DNA of 64,000 nucleotides from NCBI GenBank assembly GCA_038233075.1, contig JBBSMQ010000013.1, positions 1-64,000 of the forward strand, written 5' to 3'. Position 1 is the first letter of the stretch. The number at the start of each line of letters is the position of its first letter. The notes below the pieces were generated by a model that searched no databases, was not told the origin of the DNA, and was given only the letters and a program-made list of their open reading frames with translations. Of this stretch, positions 7,676-16,262 are shown piece by piece. The translations under genes and the position numbers were made by a program. Source of the DNA: Iamia sp038233075. Lineage in GTDB: Bacteria > Actinomycetota > Acidimicrobiia > Acidimicrobiales > Iamiaceae.

Positions 7676-8392
7676 CTACCGGTTGAGCTCGCCGACGTCG
7701 GGGAGGTCGAAGCGCTCCCCCTGCTCCCACTTGTCGCGCTGGTTGCCGTGGGCGGGGATGCCTCCGGCGGCGCGCAGCACGCTCGCCAGGTTGAGCAGGT
7801 TCCAAGTCATGAAGGTGGTGTTGCGCCGGGTGAAGTCGTTCTCGGGTCCGCCGGAGCCCTCGTCGAGGTACGACGGCCCCGGCCCCGCCTCGCCGATCCA
7901 TCCGGCGTCGGCCTGGGGCGGGATGGTGTAGCCGATGTGCTGGAGGGCGTAGAGCACGCTCATGGCCACGTGCTTGATGCCGTCCTCGTTGCCGGTCACC
8001 AGGCAGCCTCCGACCCGGCCGTAGTAGGCGGACTGACCCTCGTCGTTGCGGTCGGCGGACGAGGCGTAGAGCCGCTCCACCGCCTGGGTACAGACCGAGG
8101 ACTTCTCGCCCAACCAGATCGGGCTGCAGAGCACCAGGATGTCGGCCGCCATCACCTGGGCCTGGATGGCGGGCCAGTCGTCGGTCTCCCAGCCGTGCTC
8201 GGTCATGTCCGGGTACACACCGGAGGCCACATCGTGGTCGACGACGCGCACCAGCTCCACGTCGACGCCGTTGGTCCTCATGATCTCCATCGACAGGGCG
8301 ACCAGGCCCTCGGTGTGGGACTCCTCGGGCGAGCGCTTCAGGGTGGCGCTGAGGAACAGGGCCCGCAGCCCGCTGACATCGGGCGCCGTCAT
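7676..8392 (-). CDS. flavodoxin-family NAD(P)H-dependent FMN reductase
   Basis: Cytosolic flavoprotein of 238 residues. MTAPDVSGLRALFLSATLKR is the flavodoxin-like first strand and phosphate loop; DILVLCSPIWLGEKSSVCTQAVERL and GRVGGCLVTGNEDGIKH are the later FMN-binding loops of the NADPH-dependent FMN reductase type. Its ATG overlaps the stop of the acyl-CoA ligase gene (ATGA), so the two are translationally coupled. It could deliver electrons to a step of the same catabolic pathway. The C-terminal third, with GNQRDKWEQG, is specific to actinobacterial members. Confidence 0.85.
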   Translation of the reverse strand: MTAPDVSGLRALFLSATLKRSPEESHTEGLVALSMEIMRTNGVDVELVRVVDHDVASGVYPDMTEHGWETDDWPAIQAQVMAADILVLCSPIWLGEKSSVCTQAVERLYASSADRNDEGQSAYYGRVGGCLVTGNEDGIKHVAMSVLYALQHIGYTIPPQADAGWIGEAGPGPSYLDEGSGGPENDFTRRNTTFMTWNLLNLASVLRAAGGIPAHGNQRDKWEQGERFDLPDVGELNR

Positions 8393-10176
8393 GAGTAGAA
8401 GGCCTCGATCTCCTCGGCGAAGCGGCTGTGGATGCCGCGCCGCTTGAGCTTGGAGGTGGGTGTCAGCACGTCGGAGTCCGGCAGCCACTCCTCGCCCAGG
8501 ACCTTGACCTTCTTGACCTTCTCGGCGTTGTTGAAGCCGGCCATGGCCTCGGCCAGGCCCGCCTCGACCTCGGCCACGACGTCGGGGTGCTCGGCCAGCT
8601 CGACGAGGGACAGGTCGCCCAGCCCGTTGCGTTCGGCCCACTGCGGCGCCTCGTCGGAATCGAGCACGACCAGGGCGGCGACGAACGGCTTGCGATCGCC
8701 CACCGCGCAGGCCTGGCCGACGAGCGGGATCGACTTGAGCTCGGCCTCGAGGTTGGCGGGGCTGATGTTCTTGCCGCCGGCGGTGACGATCAGCTCCTTC
8801 TTGCGGTCGACGACCCGGAAGTAGCCGTCGTCGTCGAGCTCGCCGATGTCGCCGGAGTGGAGCCAGCCGTCGTCGTCGAGGGTCTCGGCTGTCTTCTCCG
8901 GCTCGTCCAGGTAGCCCTGGAACACGAGCCCGCCCCGGCAGATGATCTCACCGTCGTCGGCCAGGGCCACCTCCAGGCCGGGCACCGCGGGACCGACGGA
9001 GCCGGCCTTGACCTTGTAGGGCGCCCAGCACATGGGCCCGGTGTTCTCGCTCATGCCGTAGATCTCCGACATGGGCACCCCGATGGCGCGGTACCAGGTG
9101 AGCAGGTCGGGAGGGATCGGCGCGGCACCGGAGATGGCGACCTCGAGCTGGTCGAGGCCGAGCATCTCGCGCACGCCGGAGAACGCGCCGTCCTCGAGGA
9201 AGGCGTAGGTCTCCTCCTCCTCGGCAGTGGCCACGCCCCAGGCCCGCTTGAGGGCGATGGGGCCACCGGCCTCGACCGCCTCGGCGAACTGTTGCCCCTT
9301 CTCCTCATCCGCGTTGAGGGCGGCCATGACCCGGGAGTGGATCTTCTCCCACACCCGGGGCACCCCGAACATGATCTGGGGCCGCACCGCGCGGGCGTAG
9401 TCCCCGATCAGGCCCGGGTCCGGGCAGCAGGTCACCTCGTAGCCGAAGGCGAGCATCGAGTAGTGGCTGGTGGCCCGCTCCGCGATGTGGGCCATGGGCA
9501 GGTAGGACACCAGTCGCATGCCGGTGAGGTCGTCCATGGCGAAGGCCTGGCGCAGCGACTCGGCGGTCCACGTCACGTTGTGGTGGGTGAGCATGACGCC
9601 CTTGGGCGGCCCGGTGGTGCCCGAGGTGTAGATGATGGTGACCAGGTCCTCGGGCTCGGCGATGGCCGCGGCCTCGGCCAGGTCGACCGGGTCGTGGGCG
9701 ATGAGCTCGTCCCAGGTGAGGTCGGGGTCGGTGCCGTCGGGGTGGATCACGCCGAGGGTCTTGAGCTCGGGCAGCGCCTCGCGGTCGAAGCGCTCGAAGA
9801 AGCCGGCGTCCTCGACGATGCCGAAGCGGGCCCCGCAGTGGCCGACCAGGTACGACACCTGGTCGGTGGACGAGGAGTTGTAGATGGAGATCGCGGTGGC
9901 CCCGCAGAGCAGGGCGGCCAGGTCGAGGACGTGGAAGTGAGGGATGTTGCGCACCATCAGCACCACCCGGTCGCCGCGACCCACACCCGCTTCCTGCATG
10001 CCGGCCGCGGCGCGGCAGGCGAGGTCGGCCAGCTCGGTGAAGGTCCACTCGCCCCACTCCTCACCGTCCTTCCAGCGCAGCGCAGTGCGATCGCCGATGC
10101 GCGCCGCGGTCTCGGCGAAGAGGTTGGGCACGGTCTGGCCCTCGACGATGGCATCGAGGTCGGCACTGCTGGGCAT
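8389..10176 (-). CDS. long-chain acyl-CoA synthetase (AMP-forming)
   Basis: ANL-superfamily ligase of 595 residues that would activate a fatty or other carboxylic acid to its CoA thioester using ATP. The AMP-binding P-loop is IIYTSGTTGPPKGVM, followed by YLPMAHIAER, the motif YGMSENTG, the hinge region DGWLHSGDIGELDDDGYFRVVDRKKELI and the C-terminal catalytic Lys in TPTSKLKRRGI. Close to the FadD15/long-chain group. The ATG opening MPSSADLDAI, preceded by GGGAG, is preferred to the longer frame. It is coupled to the flavodoxin-like gene and divergent from the thiolase. Confidence 0.92.
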   Translation of the reverse strand: MPSSADLDAIVEGQTVPNLFAETAARIGDRTALRWKDGEEWGEWTFTELADLACRAAAGMQEAGVGRGDRVVLMVRNIPHFHVLDLAALLCGATAISIYNSSSTDQVSYLVGHCGARFGIVEDAGFFERFDREALPELKTLGVIHPDGTDPDLTWDELIAHDPVDLAEAAAIAEPEDLVTIIYTSGTTGPPKGVMLTHHNVTWTAESLRQAFAMDDLTGMRLVSYLPMAHIAERATSHYSMLAFGYEVTCCPDPGLIGDYARAVRPQIMFGVPRVWEKIHSRVMAALNADEEKGQQFAEAVEAGGPIALKRAWGVATAEEEETYAFLEDGAFSGVREMLGLDQLEVAISGAAPIPPDLLTWYRAIGVPMSEIYGMSENTGPMCWAPYKVKAGSVGPAVPGLEVALADDGEIICRGGLVFQGYLDEPEKTAETLDDDGWLHSGDIGELDDDGYFRVVDRKKELIVTAGGKNISPANLEAELKSIPLVGQACAVGDRKPFVAALVVLDSDEAPQWAERNGLGDLSLVELAEHPDVVAEVEAGLAEAMAGFNNAEKVKKVKVLGEEWLPDSDVLTPTSKLKRRGIHSRFAEEIEAFYS

Positions 10177-10292
10177 GGGATGCTCCCGTCGGTCGCCCGG
10201 ATCGGTGACCCATGACATAGCAGACACCGGGGGTGGGGCGGGTCCCGCCTATCCCGCAGGTTGCGTGGGTCGAGGGCGGACGACAGACTCTT

Positions 10293-10304
10293 GACCGAGC
10301 GGTC
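10293..10304. promoter_or_regulatory. TetR-type palindrome upstream of thiolase
   Basis: GACCGAGCGGTC is a 5-2-5 inverted repeat within TTGACCGAGCGGTCTAG, the style of many actinobacterial TetR operators. It lies in the gap between the divergent acyl-CoA ligase and thiolase genes, so a lipid-responsive repressor could act on both. The repressor is not identifiable in the window. Confidence 0.5.
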
Positions 10305-10383
10305 TAGTGCCGCCCCGGTCCGGGCCCCGAGGCCCGGCCCGCCGCCCCGGTCGAGCGGACCGGACCCCACCCCGAGGTGACCC

Positions 10384-11592
10384 ATGCCCACCGCAGTGAT
10401 CGTCGATGCCGTCCGAACCCCCGGCGGCAAGCGCAACGGCAAGCTCTCCGGGTGGCATCCGGCCGACCTGCTGGCCGAGGTCCTCAAGGCCACGGCCGAG
10501 CGCAACCAGCTCGATCCCGCGGTGGTCGAGGACGTGATCACCGGCTGCGTGATGCAGGTCGGCAACCAGAGCCTCAACGTGGGTCGCAACGCGGTGCTCG
10601 CCGCCGGCTGGCCCGAGACCGTGCCCGCCACCACCGTCGACCGCCAGTGCGGCTCGTCCCAGCAGGCCGTGCACTTCGCGGCCCAGGGCGTGATCGCGGG
10701 GGCCTACGACGTGGTCATCGCCGCCGGGGTCGAGGTCATGTCGACCACCCCCATGGGCGCGTCGGTGACCCCGGGCAGCTTCCCCTTCGGTCCCGAGGCC
10801 TTTGCCCGCTACGCCGACTCGGAGCACTTCGGCTTCAAGGGCCTCATCCCTCAGGGCGTGTCGGCCGAGGTGATCGCCGATCGCTGGGGTCTCAGCCGCG
10901 AGGACCTCGACCAGTTCGGCCTCCGCAGCCAGCAGAACGCGGCCCGGGCGCGGGACGAGGGGCGCTTCGACAACGAGATCGTGGCGGTGGCGGCCAAGCC
11001 CCGCGACAAGGAGACCGGCGAGCTCATCGAGACCGACGAGGTCGTGTCCGCCGACGAGGGCATCCGCGACTCCTCCATGGAGAGCCTGGCCAAGCTGGCA
11101 CCGGCGTTCGTCCCCGCCGACCAGGGCGGCAAGGTCACCGCGGCCAACAGCTCGCAGATCACCGACGGCGCCTCCGCCGTGCTCGTGATGAGCGAGGAGA
11201 AGGCAGCCGAGCTGGGCCTCACCCCGCGGGCCCGCTTCCACACCTTCGCCCTGGCCGGTGTCGACCCCGTCACCATGCTGACCGGGCCCATCCCGTCGAC
11301 CCAGAAGGTCCTCGAGCGCTCCGGCCTGTCCCTCGACGACATCGACCTCTTCGAGATCAACGAGGCCTTCGCGTCGGTGGTGCTGGCGTGGCGCAAGGAG
11401 CTGGGCGCCGACCTGGACAAGGTCAACGTCAACGGCGGCGCCATCGCCCTGGGTCACCCCCTCGGTGCCTCGGGCGCCAAGCTCATGGCCACCCTGGTCA
11501 ACGAGCTGGAGCGCTCCGGTGGCCGCTACGGCCTCCAGAGCATGTGCGAGGGCGGCGGCCTGGCCAACGCCACCATCATCGAGAGGGTGTGA
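10384..11592 (+). CDS. acetyl-CoA acyltransferase (thiolase)
   Basis: Thiolase of 402 residues catalysing thiolytic cleavage of a 3-ketoacyl-CoA (or the reverse condensation). The nucleophilic Cys is in TVDRQCGSSQQA near residue 90, the His in INEAFASV and GGAIALGHPLGASGAK, and the second catalytic Cys in SMCEGGGLANATII. Length and motif order are typical. ATG is preceded by GAGGTGACC. It is divergent from the acyl-CoA ligase across a TetR-type palindrome and likely belongs to the same beta-oxidation route. Confidence 0.95.
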   Translation: MPTAVIVDAVRTPGGKRNGKLSGWHPADLLAEVLKATAERNQLDPAVVEDVITGCVMQVGNQSLNVGRNAVLAAGWPETVPATTVDRQCGSSQQAVHFAAQGVIAGAYDVVIAAGVEVMSTTPMGASVTPGSFPFGPEAFARYADSEHFGFKGLIPQGVSAEVIADRWGLSREDLDQFGLRSQQNAARARDEGRFDNEIVAVAAKPRDKETGELIETDEVVSADEGIRDSSMESLAKLAPAFVPADQGGKVTAANSSQITDGASAVLVMSEEKAAELGLTPRARFHTFALAGVDPVTMLTGPIPSTQKVLERSGLSLDDIDLFEINEAFASVVLAWRKELGADLDKVNVNGGAIALGHPLGASGAKLMATLVNELERSGGRYGLQSMCEGGGLANATIIERV

Positions 11593-11693
11593 GGGCTCCG
11601 AACGGGTGAGTCAGTCGATCATGTGGGGTGAGGTTCGATCGGCTGGTGTGGTCCTAGGGTGGGGGGACCGTCGTTGATCGGCTGGTCTGGCTC

Positions 11694-11948
11694 ATGTGGT
11701 ACCTCCGACTCGCTCTTGCTCTGGTCGCCGCGCTGGTCATCATGCGCGTCGGGGTGGCGATGCTGGCCGGCTTCACCCGCCCCACCCCCGAGCCTCCGCC
11801 GGCCGGCGAGCTGCGCAAGGTCAAGCTCGTCTACAAGTGCTCGGTCTGCGGCACCGAGGTCCGCATGACCGCGGCGGTGAACGAGGACCCGGAGCCGCCC
11901 CGTCACTGCATGGACGAGATGGACCTCCTGGCCCCCACCGACATCTGA
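11694..11948 (+). CDS. small membrane-anchored zinc-ribbon-like protein
   Basis: An 84-residue protein of unknown function. Residues 3-27 form one hydrophobic helix, a short Pro-rich linker follows (TRPTPEPPPAG), and the C-terminal part KCSVCGTEVRM with a later RHCMDEM gives CxxC and HC pairs that look like a zinc ribbon on the cytoplasmic face. I do not recognise the family. The ribosome binding site is weak. It stands alone between the thiolase and crgA. Confidence 0.65.
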   Translation: MWYLRLALALVAALVIMRVGVAMLAGFTRPTPEPPPAGELRKVKLVYKCSVCGTEVRMTAAVNEDPEPPRHCMDEMDLLAPTDI

Positions 11949-12090
11949 CAGCGATCAGTGGTGAGAGAGCCACCGAGGGAGGTGTCCCCACGGTGTGGAC
12001 AACCCTGGGGAGAGTCACACCCGTGTAACTCCCTCGCGACCTGGAAATGGGATCACCGAGGGTGAGGACGCCCTCGTCGGACGGCCGGGC
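11949..12090. other. intergenic region with one DnaA-box match
   Basis: Between two convergent genes. It contains TGTGGACAA at 11994-12002, the complement of the actinobacterial DnaA box TTGTCCACA, but only one copy, so it is not an origin. The crgA/pknB locus lies near oriC in mycobacteria, which makes the match mildly suggestive. Confidence 0.3.
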
Positions 12091-12738
12091 TCAGCGGTAC
12101 TGGGTGGCGGCGAGGATGCCGCCCAGGATGCACCCGAGGCCCACGCCGAGGGCCAGGGGACGACCCTCCCAGAGCACGTAGGTCAAGAAGATGGCGATCA
12201 TGCCCAGCCCCAGCAGGGCGAACATCAGGATCGGCACCCAGGACGGGCTCTCCAGCTGCGACCGGGGGATCGGCGCCGTGTAGCGGGTCGACTCGGCCGC
12301 CGCCTCGGCCGCCTTCCGGGGGTTGCCGCTGCGGGCCGCGGTGGTGCGGGCCGCCTTGGTGTCGACGGCCGCGCCGGTCCGCTTGGACGGGCGGGGCACC
12401 TTCTTGGTGGCCGTCGCCGCCTCGCGCCGGGCCTTGGTGCCCGTCGGGTCCGAGGCCGAGGCCTTGCCCATGGCCGACGACCCGCCCGTGGCCGTGGCCT
12501 TGTCCCGCCGGCGGGCCTTGGCCCCTGTCGGGTCATCCGCGCTGGCCCGGGCGGGGGGGCTCGCATCCATGCGGGCCTTGGTGGCGGCCCGACGTGCATC
12601 GACGTCGGCCTTGGGGTCGACGGGTGGCGTCGGGGTCTTCGGAGCGGCGGCCTCGGCCTCCTCGGCATCGACGGTGCTGTCGTCGTCGACGGTCTCGGGA
12701 TCCGCGCCGGTGTCGTCGTCGGGGGTCGGATCGGCCAT
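12091..12738 (-). CDS. crgA: cell division protein CrgA with long N-terminal extension
   Basis: The last 75 residues are clear CrgA: STRYTAPIP, ESPSWVPILMFALLGLGMIAIFL (first membrane helix), then LGVGLGCILGGILAATQYR (second helix). In mycobacteria CrgA bridges FtsZ, FtsQ, FtsI and PknA/B-related wall machinery at the septum. At 215 residues it is more than twice the usual length. The first 140 residues are disordered, acidic then Lys/Ala/Thr-rich, and carry two related DPTG(A/T)KARR copies with several Thr-rich stretches that could be kinase targets. Transcribed away from pabA, in the same order as in mycobacteria. Confidence 0.9.
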   Translation of the reverse strand: MADPTPDDDTGADPETVDDDSTVDAEEAEAAAPKTPTPPVDPKADVDARRAATKARMDASPPARASADDPTGAKARRRDKATATGGSSAMGKASASDPTGTKARREAATATKKVPRPSKRTGAAVDTKAARTTAARSGNPRKAAEAAAESTRYTAPIPRSQLESPSWVPILMFALLGLGMIAIFLTYVLWEGRPLALGVGLGCILGGILAATQYR

Positions 12739-12915
12739 GCCAGGAGGATAGGGGATCGACCCCGACCGGCTCCCGTCGGTGGGCCGGAAACGGTTCCGGC
12801 CCGGCGGGATCGGCGCCCGACGCCGAGCACCGCCGCGTCGCCCGAGGTGGACCCGTGGGCCGGGTGCGACATCCCGGTCGGGCAGCGATCCGGCGCCGCC
12901 CTAGCCTCACCGACG

Positions 12916-13503
12916 ATGGGACCTCGCATCCTGGTCGTCGACAACTACGACTCCTTCGTCTACAACCTCGTCCAGTACCTCGGTGAGCTCGGGGCCGAAC
13001 CCGAGGTCGTCCGCAACGACGAGCTGACCGTGGCCGCCGCGATGGGTCGGTCCCCCGACGGCGTGCTGATCTCGCCGGGCCCGGGCTCCCCGGTCGACGC
13101 CGGCATCTCCAAGGAGCTGGTCGCGGCCTGCGCCGAGCGCCAGGTGCCGCTGCTGGGGGTGTGCCTGGGGCTGCAGTGCATCGGCGAGGTCTTCGGCGGC
13201 GAGGTGGTGCGAGCCCCGCAGGTGATGCACGGTAAGACCTCGCTGGTCTCCCACACCGGCGCGGGGGTCTTCGCCGGGCTACCCGACCCGTTGGAGGCGA
13301 CCCGCTACCACTCGCTGGTGGTCGACCGGGCGACGGTGCCCGCCGTGCTCGAGATCACCGCCGAGAGCGATGACGGTGTGGTGATGGGCCTCCGCCACCG
13401 CGACGCGCCGATCGAGGGGGTCCAGTTCCACCCCGAGTCGATCCTCTCGGTCGGTGGCCACGACCTCCTGCGCACCTTCCTCGCGACCACCGTCGCCGCC
13501 TGA
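12916..13503 (+). CDS. pabA: anthranilate/4-amino-4-deoxychorismate synthase component II
   Basis: Class I glutamine amidotransferase of 195 residues that supplies ammonia to chorismate-using synthases. It opens ILVVDNYDSFVYNLVQYLGELG, has ISPGPGSP, the nucleophile elbow GVCLGLQCIGE with the catalytic Cys, and the His-Glu of VQFHPESILS. Sequence alone does not separate TrpG from PabA. The gene sits between crgA and pknB exactly where mycobacteria have their trpG/pabA copy, so it probably serves folate or is amphibolic; no trpE or pabB is in the window. Confidence 0.92.
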   Translation: MGPRILVVDNYDSFVYNLVQYLGELGAEPEVVRNDELTVAAAMGRSPDGVLISPGPGSPVDAGISKELVAACAERQVPLLGVCLGLQCIGEVFGGEVVRAPQVMHGKTSLVSHTGAGVFAGLPDPLEATRYHSLVVDRATVPAVLEITAESDDGVVMGLRHRDAPIEGVQFHPESILSVGGHDLLRTFLATTVAA

Positions 13504-13534
13504 CGCCGTCTCGGCTCACCCGCGGCCGAGGCGG

Positions 13535-13934
13535 TCAGGCCCCCGGGAGGCGCTGGTGGCGGGCCCACTTCCACCACTGGGAGGTGCTGCGAGCCACGCC
13601 CAGCCTGGCACGAAGCCTCGCCGAGCCAGGTCGTCGGCGATGCGCAACGAGGAGTACTGCAGACCGAGGAAGGTGTCCACGCCGGCGAAGTAGGCGCCGA
13701 GGGTCATGCTCCCCATGGCGTAGGCGGTGCCGACGCCGCTCTGTGCCGCCGATCGACACGATCGGCACGTCGTAGACCGGGATCCCGGCGTCGGCCACCG
13801 TCTGGTCGGTCCAGATGTCGGTGGCGATCAGGCCGTCGGTGAGGTCGCCGGGCTCGGGGGCACCGGTGGGATCCGGCACCGCCCGACGACAGGGTCGAGC
13901 TGTTGATGCTGATGGTCGATCCGTGGTCGGTCAT
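13535..13934 (-). pseudogene. unrecognised gene broken by several frameshifts
   Basis: Pieces of one protein lie in different frames: an ATG start with MTDHGSTISINSSTLSS, then DLTDGLIATDIWTDQTVADAGIPV and YDVPIVSIGG, then after a shift GTAYAMGSMTLGAYFAGVD with SSLRIADDLARRGFVPGW, and after another ARSTSQWWKWARHQRLPGA to a stop. At least three frame changes are needed to join them into about 130 residues. I do not recognise the family. Multiple lesions argue for real decay. Confidence 0.5.
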
Positions 13935-14089
13935 CTCCGCTGCCCGTCGTCCGCCCCTCGTCGGACCCGCACCCTCGTTATCACCCGCCGGTGAGATGAG
14001 TCGCCCCACGCCTGCGACCGGCGCCGGGTGGCGCCGAGGATAGACGGGGCCCAGGAAGCGAGGGAGAGGGGCGGCACCCCAGGGGACCG

Positions 14090-14455
14090 GTCATCGGGGC
14101 CAGGATGCCGGGGAGGGCTGCCATCCGGAGCGCCAGACCGATGAACACGGCGAACAGGTCCGGGGTGATCCGCCCCGCTCGCTCGTAGACCCTCCCGAGC
14201 GGGGCCAGCAGCCGCTTGACCACCGGCATCATCGTTGCGATGTAGAGGGCGGTGATGGCCCACACCCGTTCGATGGCGACGATGCCCTCGTCCTTGGCCA
14301 CCCCGTCGGCGGTGGAGATGATCAGGAACATCAGCACCGTGACCACGCCGGCGGCGGCGACGCCGATGACACCCATGGGGCTGGTGGTGAGCCCCTTCTC
14401 CTGGAGGATGCGCGCCATCACCGGGAAGGCGCTGACGGGTTCGCCGGCGACCGGT
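14090..14455 (-). pseudogene. fragment of a Kef/CPA2-type cation:proton antiporter
   Basis: The frame reads SAFPVMARILQEKGL, GVIGVAAAGVVTVLMFLI and MPVVKRLLAPLGRVYERAGR, then DLFAVFIGLALRMAALPG, matching the middle of the CPA2 (Kef-like) membrane domain. It begins abruptly at the pknB stop codon and runs out into non-homologous sequence, with no start and no regulatory or C-terminal part. It is therefore an internal gene fragment and not a functional transporter. Confidence 0.6.
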
Positions 14456-16249
14456 TCAGCCGCCGGCTGCGGTGGTGGCGGTCGTCGTCGACGACGGGTC
14501 GGTGGTCGTCGTCTCGGGTTCGGTGGTGGTGGGCGGCTCGGTCGTCGTCGTGGGCGGGCTGGTCGTGGTGGGCTCCTCCGTGGTCGGAGGCGGCGACGTG
14601 GTGGGCTCCTCCGTGGTCGGAGGCGGCGACGTGGTGGGCTCCTCCGTGGTCGGAGGCGGCGACGTGGTGGCGGGCGGCGACGTCGTCGGTGGTGGGGGCG
14701 GCGGACCTAGGGAGACGATCAGCTCGATGGTGGTGCCCACGTCCAGGGGTCCGGCGCTGGCGGGCGGGTTCTGCCGGATGACGACGCCTTCGTCGAACTC
14801 ATCGTCCTCACGGCGCGAGATATCGACCTGGAAACCGACCCCGATCAGGCGGAGTCGGGCCTCGTCCTCGGAGAGGCCCTCGACAGGGGGCAGGTCCACC
14901 TGCTCCGGGGCGGGCTCGCCGGTGGAGATCACCAGCCGGATGGTGCTGCCCTCCTCTGCCCTGTCACCGCCGGCCGGATCCTGGCTGATCACCACATCGA
15001 TGGGCACGGCGGTGCTCGACTCCCGCGTCGTCTTGTCGACCTCGAACCCGGCCTGGGCCAGCAACAGCTCGGCGGCCTGCACGCTCTCGCCCCTCACGTC
15101 GGGCACCTCGACACCGGTCTCGTCGGCCCCGATGCCGAGGACGGAGGCGAACGCGAACAGCAGACCGCCGAGCACGAGGAGGGCGAGGACGAGGAGGACG
15201 AGGAACCAGCCCGTCCGGGAACGCCGAGGCGGGGCGGCGGGCGGCTTGAGCTCGGGCTCGGCGCCGGTGGGCGGCGCCGGTGCCGCCGGTGGCGCTCCGC
15301 CGGTGCCCGACGCTCCGGGACCGGCGCCGGCTCCCGATCCGACCCCGGCGACGGCGGCGCCGACCACGGTGGCCTCATCGGTCGGCCCGGCTGCACCGGC
15401 GCCGGCTCGGACCCGCTGGCCCTCGGCGAAGCGGCGCAGGTCGGTCCGCAGCGCCTCGGCGTCGCGGTAGCGCTCGTCGGGCGACTTCGCCAGCAGTCGC
15501 ATGGTGATGGCCTCGTAGCCGGCCGGGACATCCGGGTGCTCGGCGCGCAGCGGCGCCGGGGCCTCCTGGACATGCTTGTAGGCCACTGCGATCGGGCTGT
15601 CGGCCACGAAGGGTGGCCTCCCGTGGGCCATCTCGTACATGACGATGCCGAGCGAGTACAGGTCGCTGCGGCCGCTCACGTCATGGCCCTGGGCCTGCTC
15701 GGGTGAGAAGTACGTGGCGGTCCCCATGACCGATCCGGTCTGGGTGAGGTTCTCCTCGGCCGAGGCGGAGATGGCCCGGGCGATCCCGAAGTCGGCCACC
15801 TTCACGTGTCCCGCGTTGGTGATCATGATGTTGCCGGGCTTGATGTCGCGGTGCACGACGCCGTTGCGGTGGGCGAAGCCGAGGGCGGCGGCCACGTCGG
15901 CCGCGATGCCGGCCCCGGTCTTGGCCGGCGGTGTGCCTTGGGTGCGGAGGATCTCCGACAGGCTGCGCCCGTCGATGAACTCCATGACGATGTAGTAGGT
16001 GCCCGCCTCCTGGCCCCAGTCGTAGACGCCCACGATGTTGGGGTGGTTCAGGTTGGCGGCGGCCTGGGCCTCGCGACGGAAGCGGGCCACGAACGACGGG
16101 TCGCTGGCGAACTCGGGGAAGAGGACCTTGACGGCGACGGGCCGGGCCAGCAGCAGGTCCTTGGCCAGGAAGACGTCGGCCATGCCGCCGCGTGCGATGC
16201 GGCGCTGGACCTCGTACCGGCCGTTGTAGGTGGGCGTGTCGTCACTCAT
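14456..16249 (-). CDS. pknB: PASTA-domain Ser/Thr protein kinase PknB
   Basis: Membrane kinase controlling wall growth and division, 597 residues. Kinase domain at residues 10-270: IARGGMADVFLAKD loop, VAVKVLFPE Lys, HRDIKPGNIM catalytic loop, DFG in VADFGIARA, and the activation segment TGSVMGTATYFSPEQ. A membrane helix follows near residue 350 (WFLVLLVLALLVLGGLLFAF). Two extracellular PASTA domains (VPDVRGESVQAAELLL and LPPVEGLSEDEARLRL) would sense muropeptides; other actinobacterial PknBs often have four. The tail is Thr/Pro-rich with a triplicated repeat. It lies 13 bases after pbpA and ends the operon; no pknA is present. Confidence 0.96.
   Translation of the reverse strand: MSDDTPTYNGRYEVQRRIARGGMADVFLAKDLLLARPVAVKVLFPEFASDPSFVARFRREAQAAANLNHPNIVGVYDWGQEAGTYYIVMEFIDGRSLSEILRTQGTPPAKTGAGIAADVAAALGFAHRNGVVHRDIKPGNIMITNAGHVKVADFGIARAISASAEENLTQTGSVMGTATYFSPEQAQGHDVSGRSDLYSLGIVMYEMAHGRPPFVADSPIAVAYKHVQEAPAPLRAEHPDVPAGYEAITMRLLAKSPDERYRDAEALRTDLRRFAEGQRVRAGAGAAGPTDEATVVGAAVAGVGSGAGAGPGASGTGGAPPAAPAPPTGAEPELKPPAAPPRRSRTGWFLVLLVLALLVLGGLLFAFASVLGIGADETGVEVPDVRGESVQAAELLLAQAGFEVDKTTRESSTAVPIDVVISQDPAGGDRAEEGSTIRLVISTGEPAPEQVDLPPVEGLSEDEARLRLIGVGFQVDISRREDDEFDEGVVIRQNPPASAGPLDVGTTIELIVSLGPPPPPPTTSPPATTSPPPTTEEPTTSPPPTTEEPTTSPPPTTEEPTTTSPPTTTTEPPTTTEPETTTTDPSSTTTATTAAGG
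14565..14663. repeat. 33-bp tandem repeat inside pknB
   Basis: Three exact copies of a 33-bp unit encode the PTTEEPTTSPP repeat of the PknB extracellular tail. Being in frame, copy-number change would alter only linker length. Confidence 0.9.
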
Positions 16250-16262
16250 GGTCGGTCGGCCC

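Noticed and set aside
8428..10215. A 595-codon open frame opposite the acyl-CoA ligase
   Set aside because: Composition is that of an antisense shadow of a high-GC gene and it has no recognisable domain; the ligase on the other strand has every family motif.
11994..12002. Replication origin
   Set aside because: Only one DnaA-box match, no AT-rich unwinding region and no dnaA or dnaN nearby.
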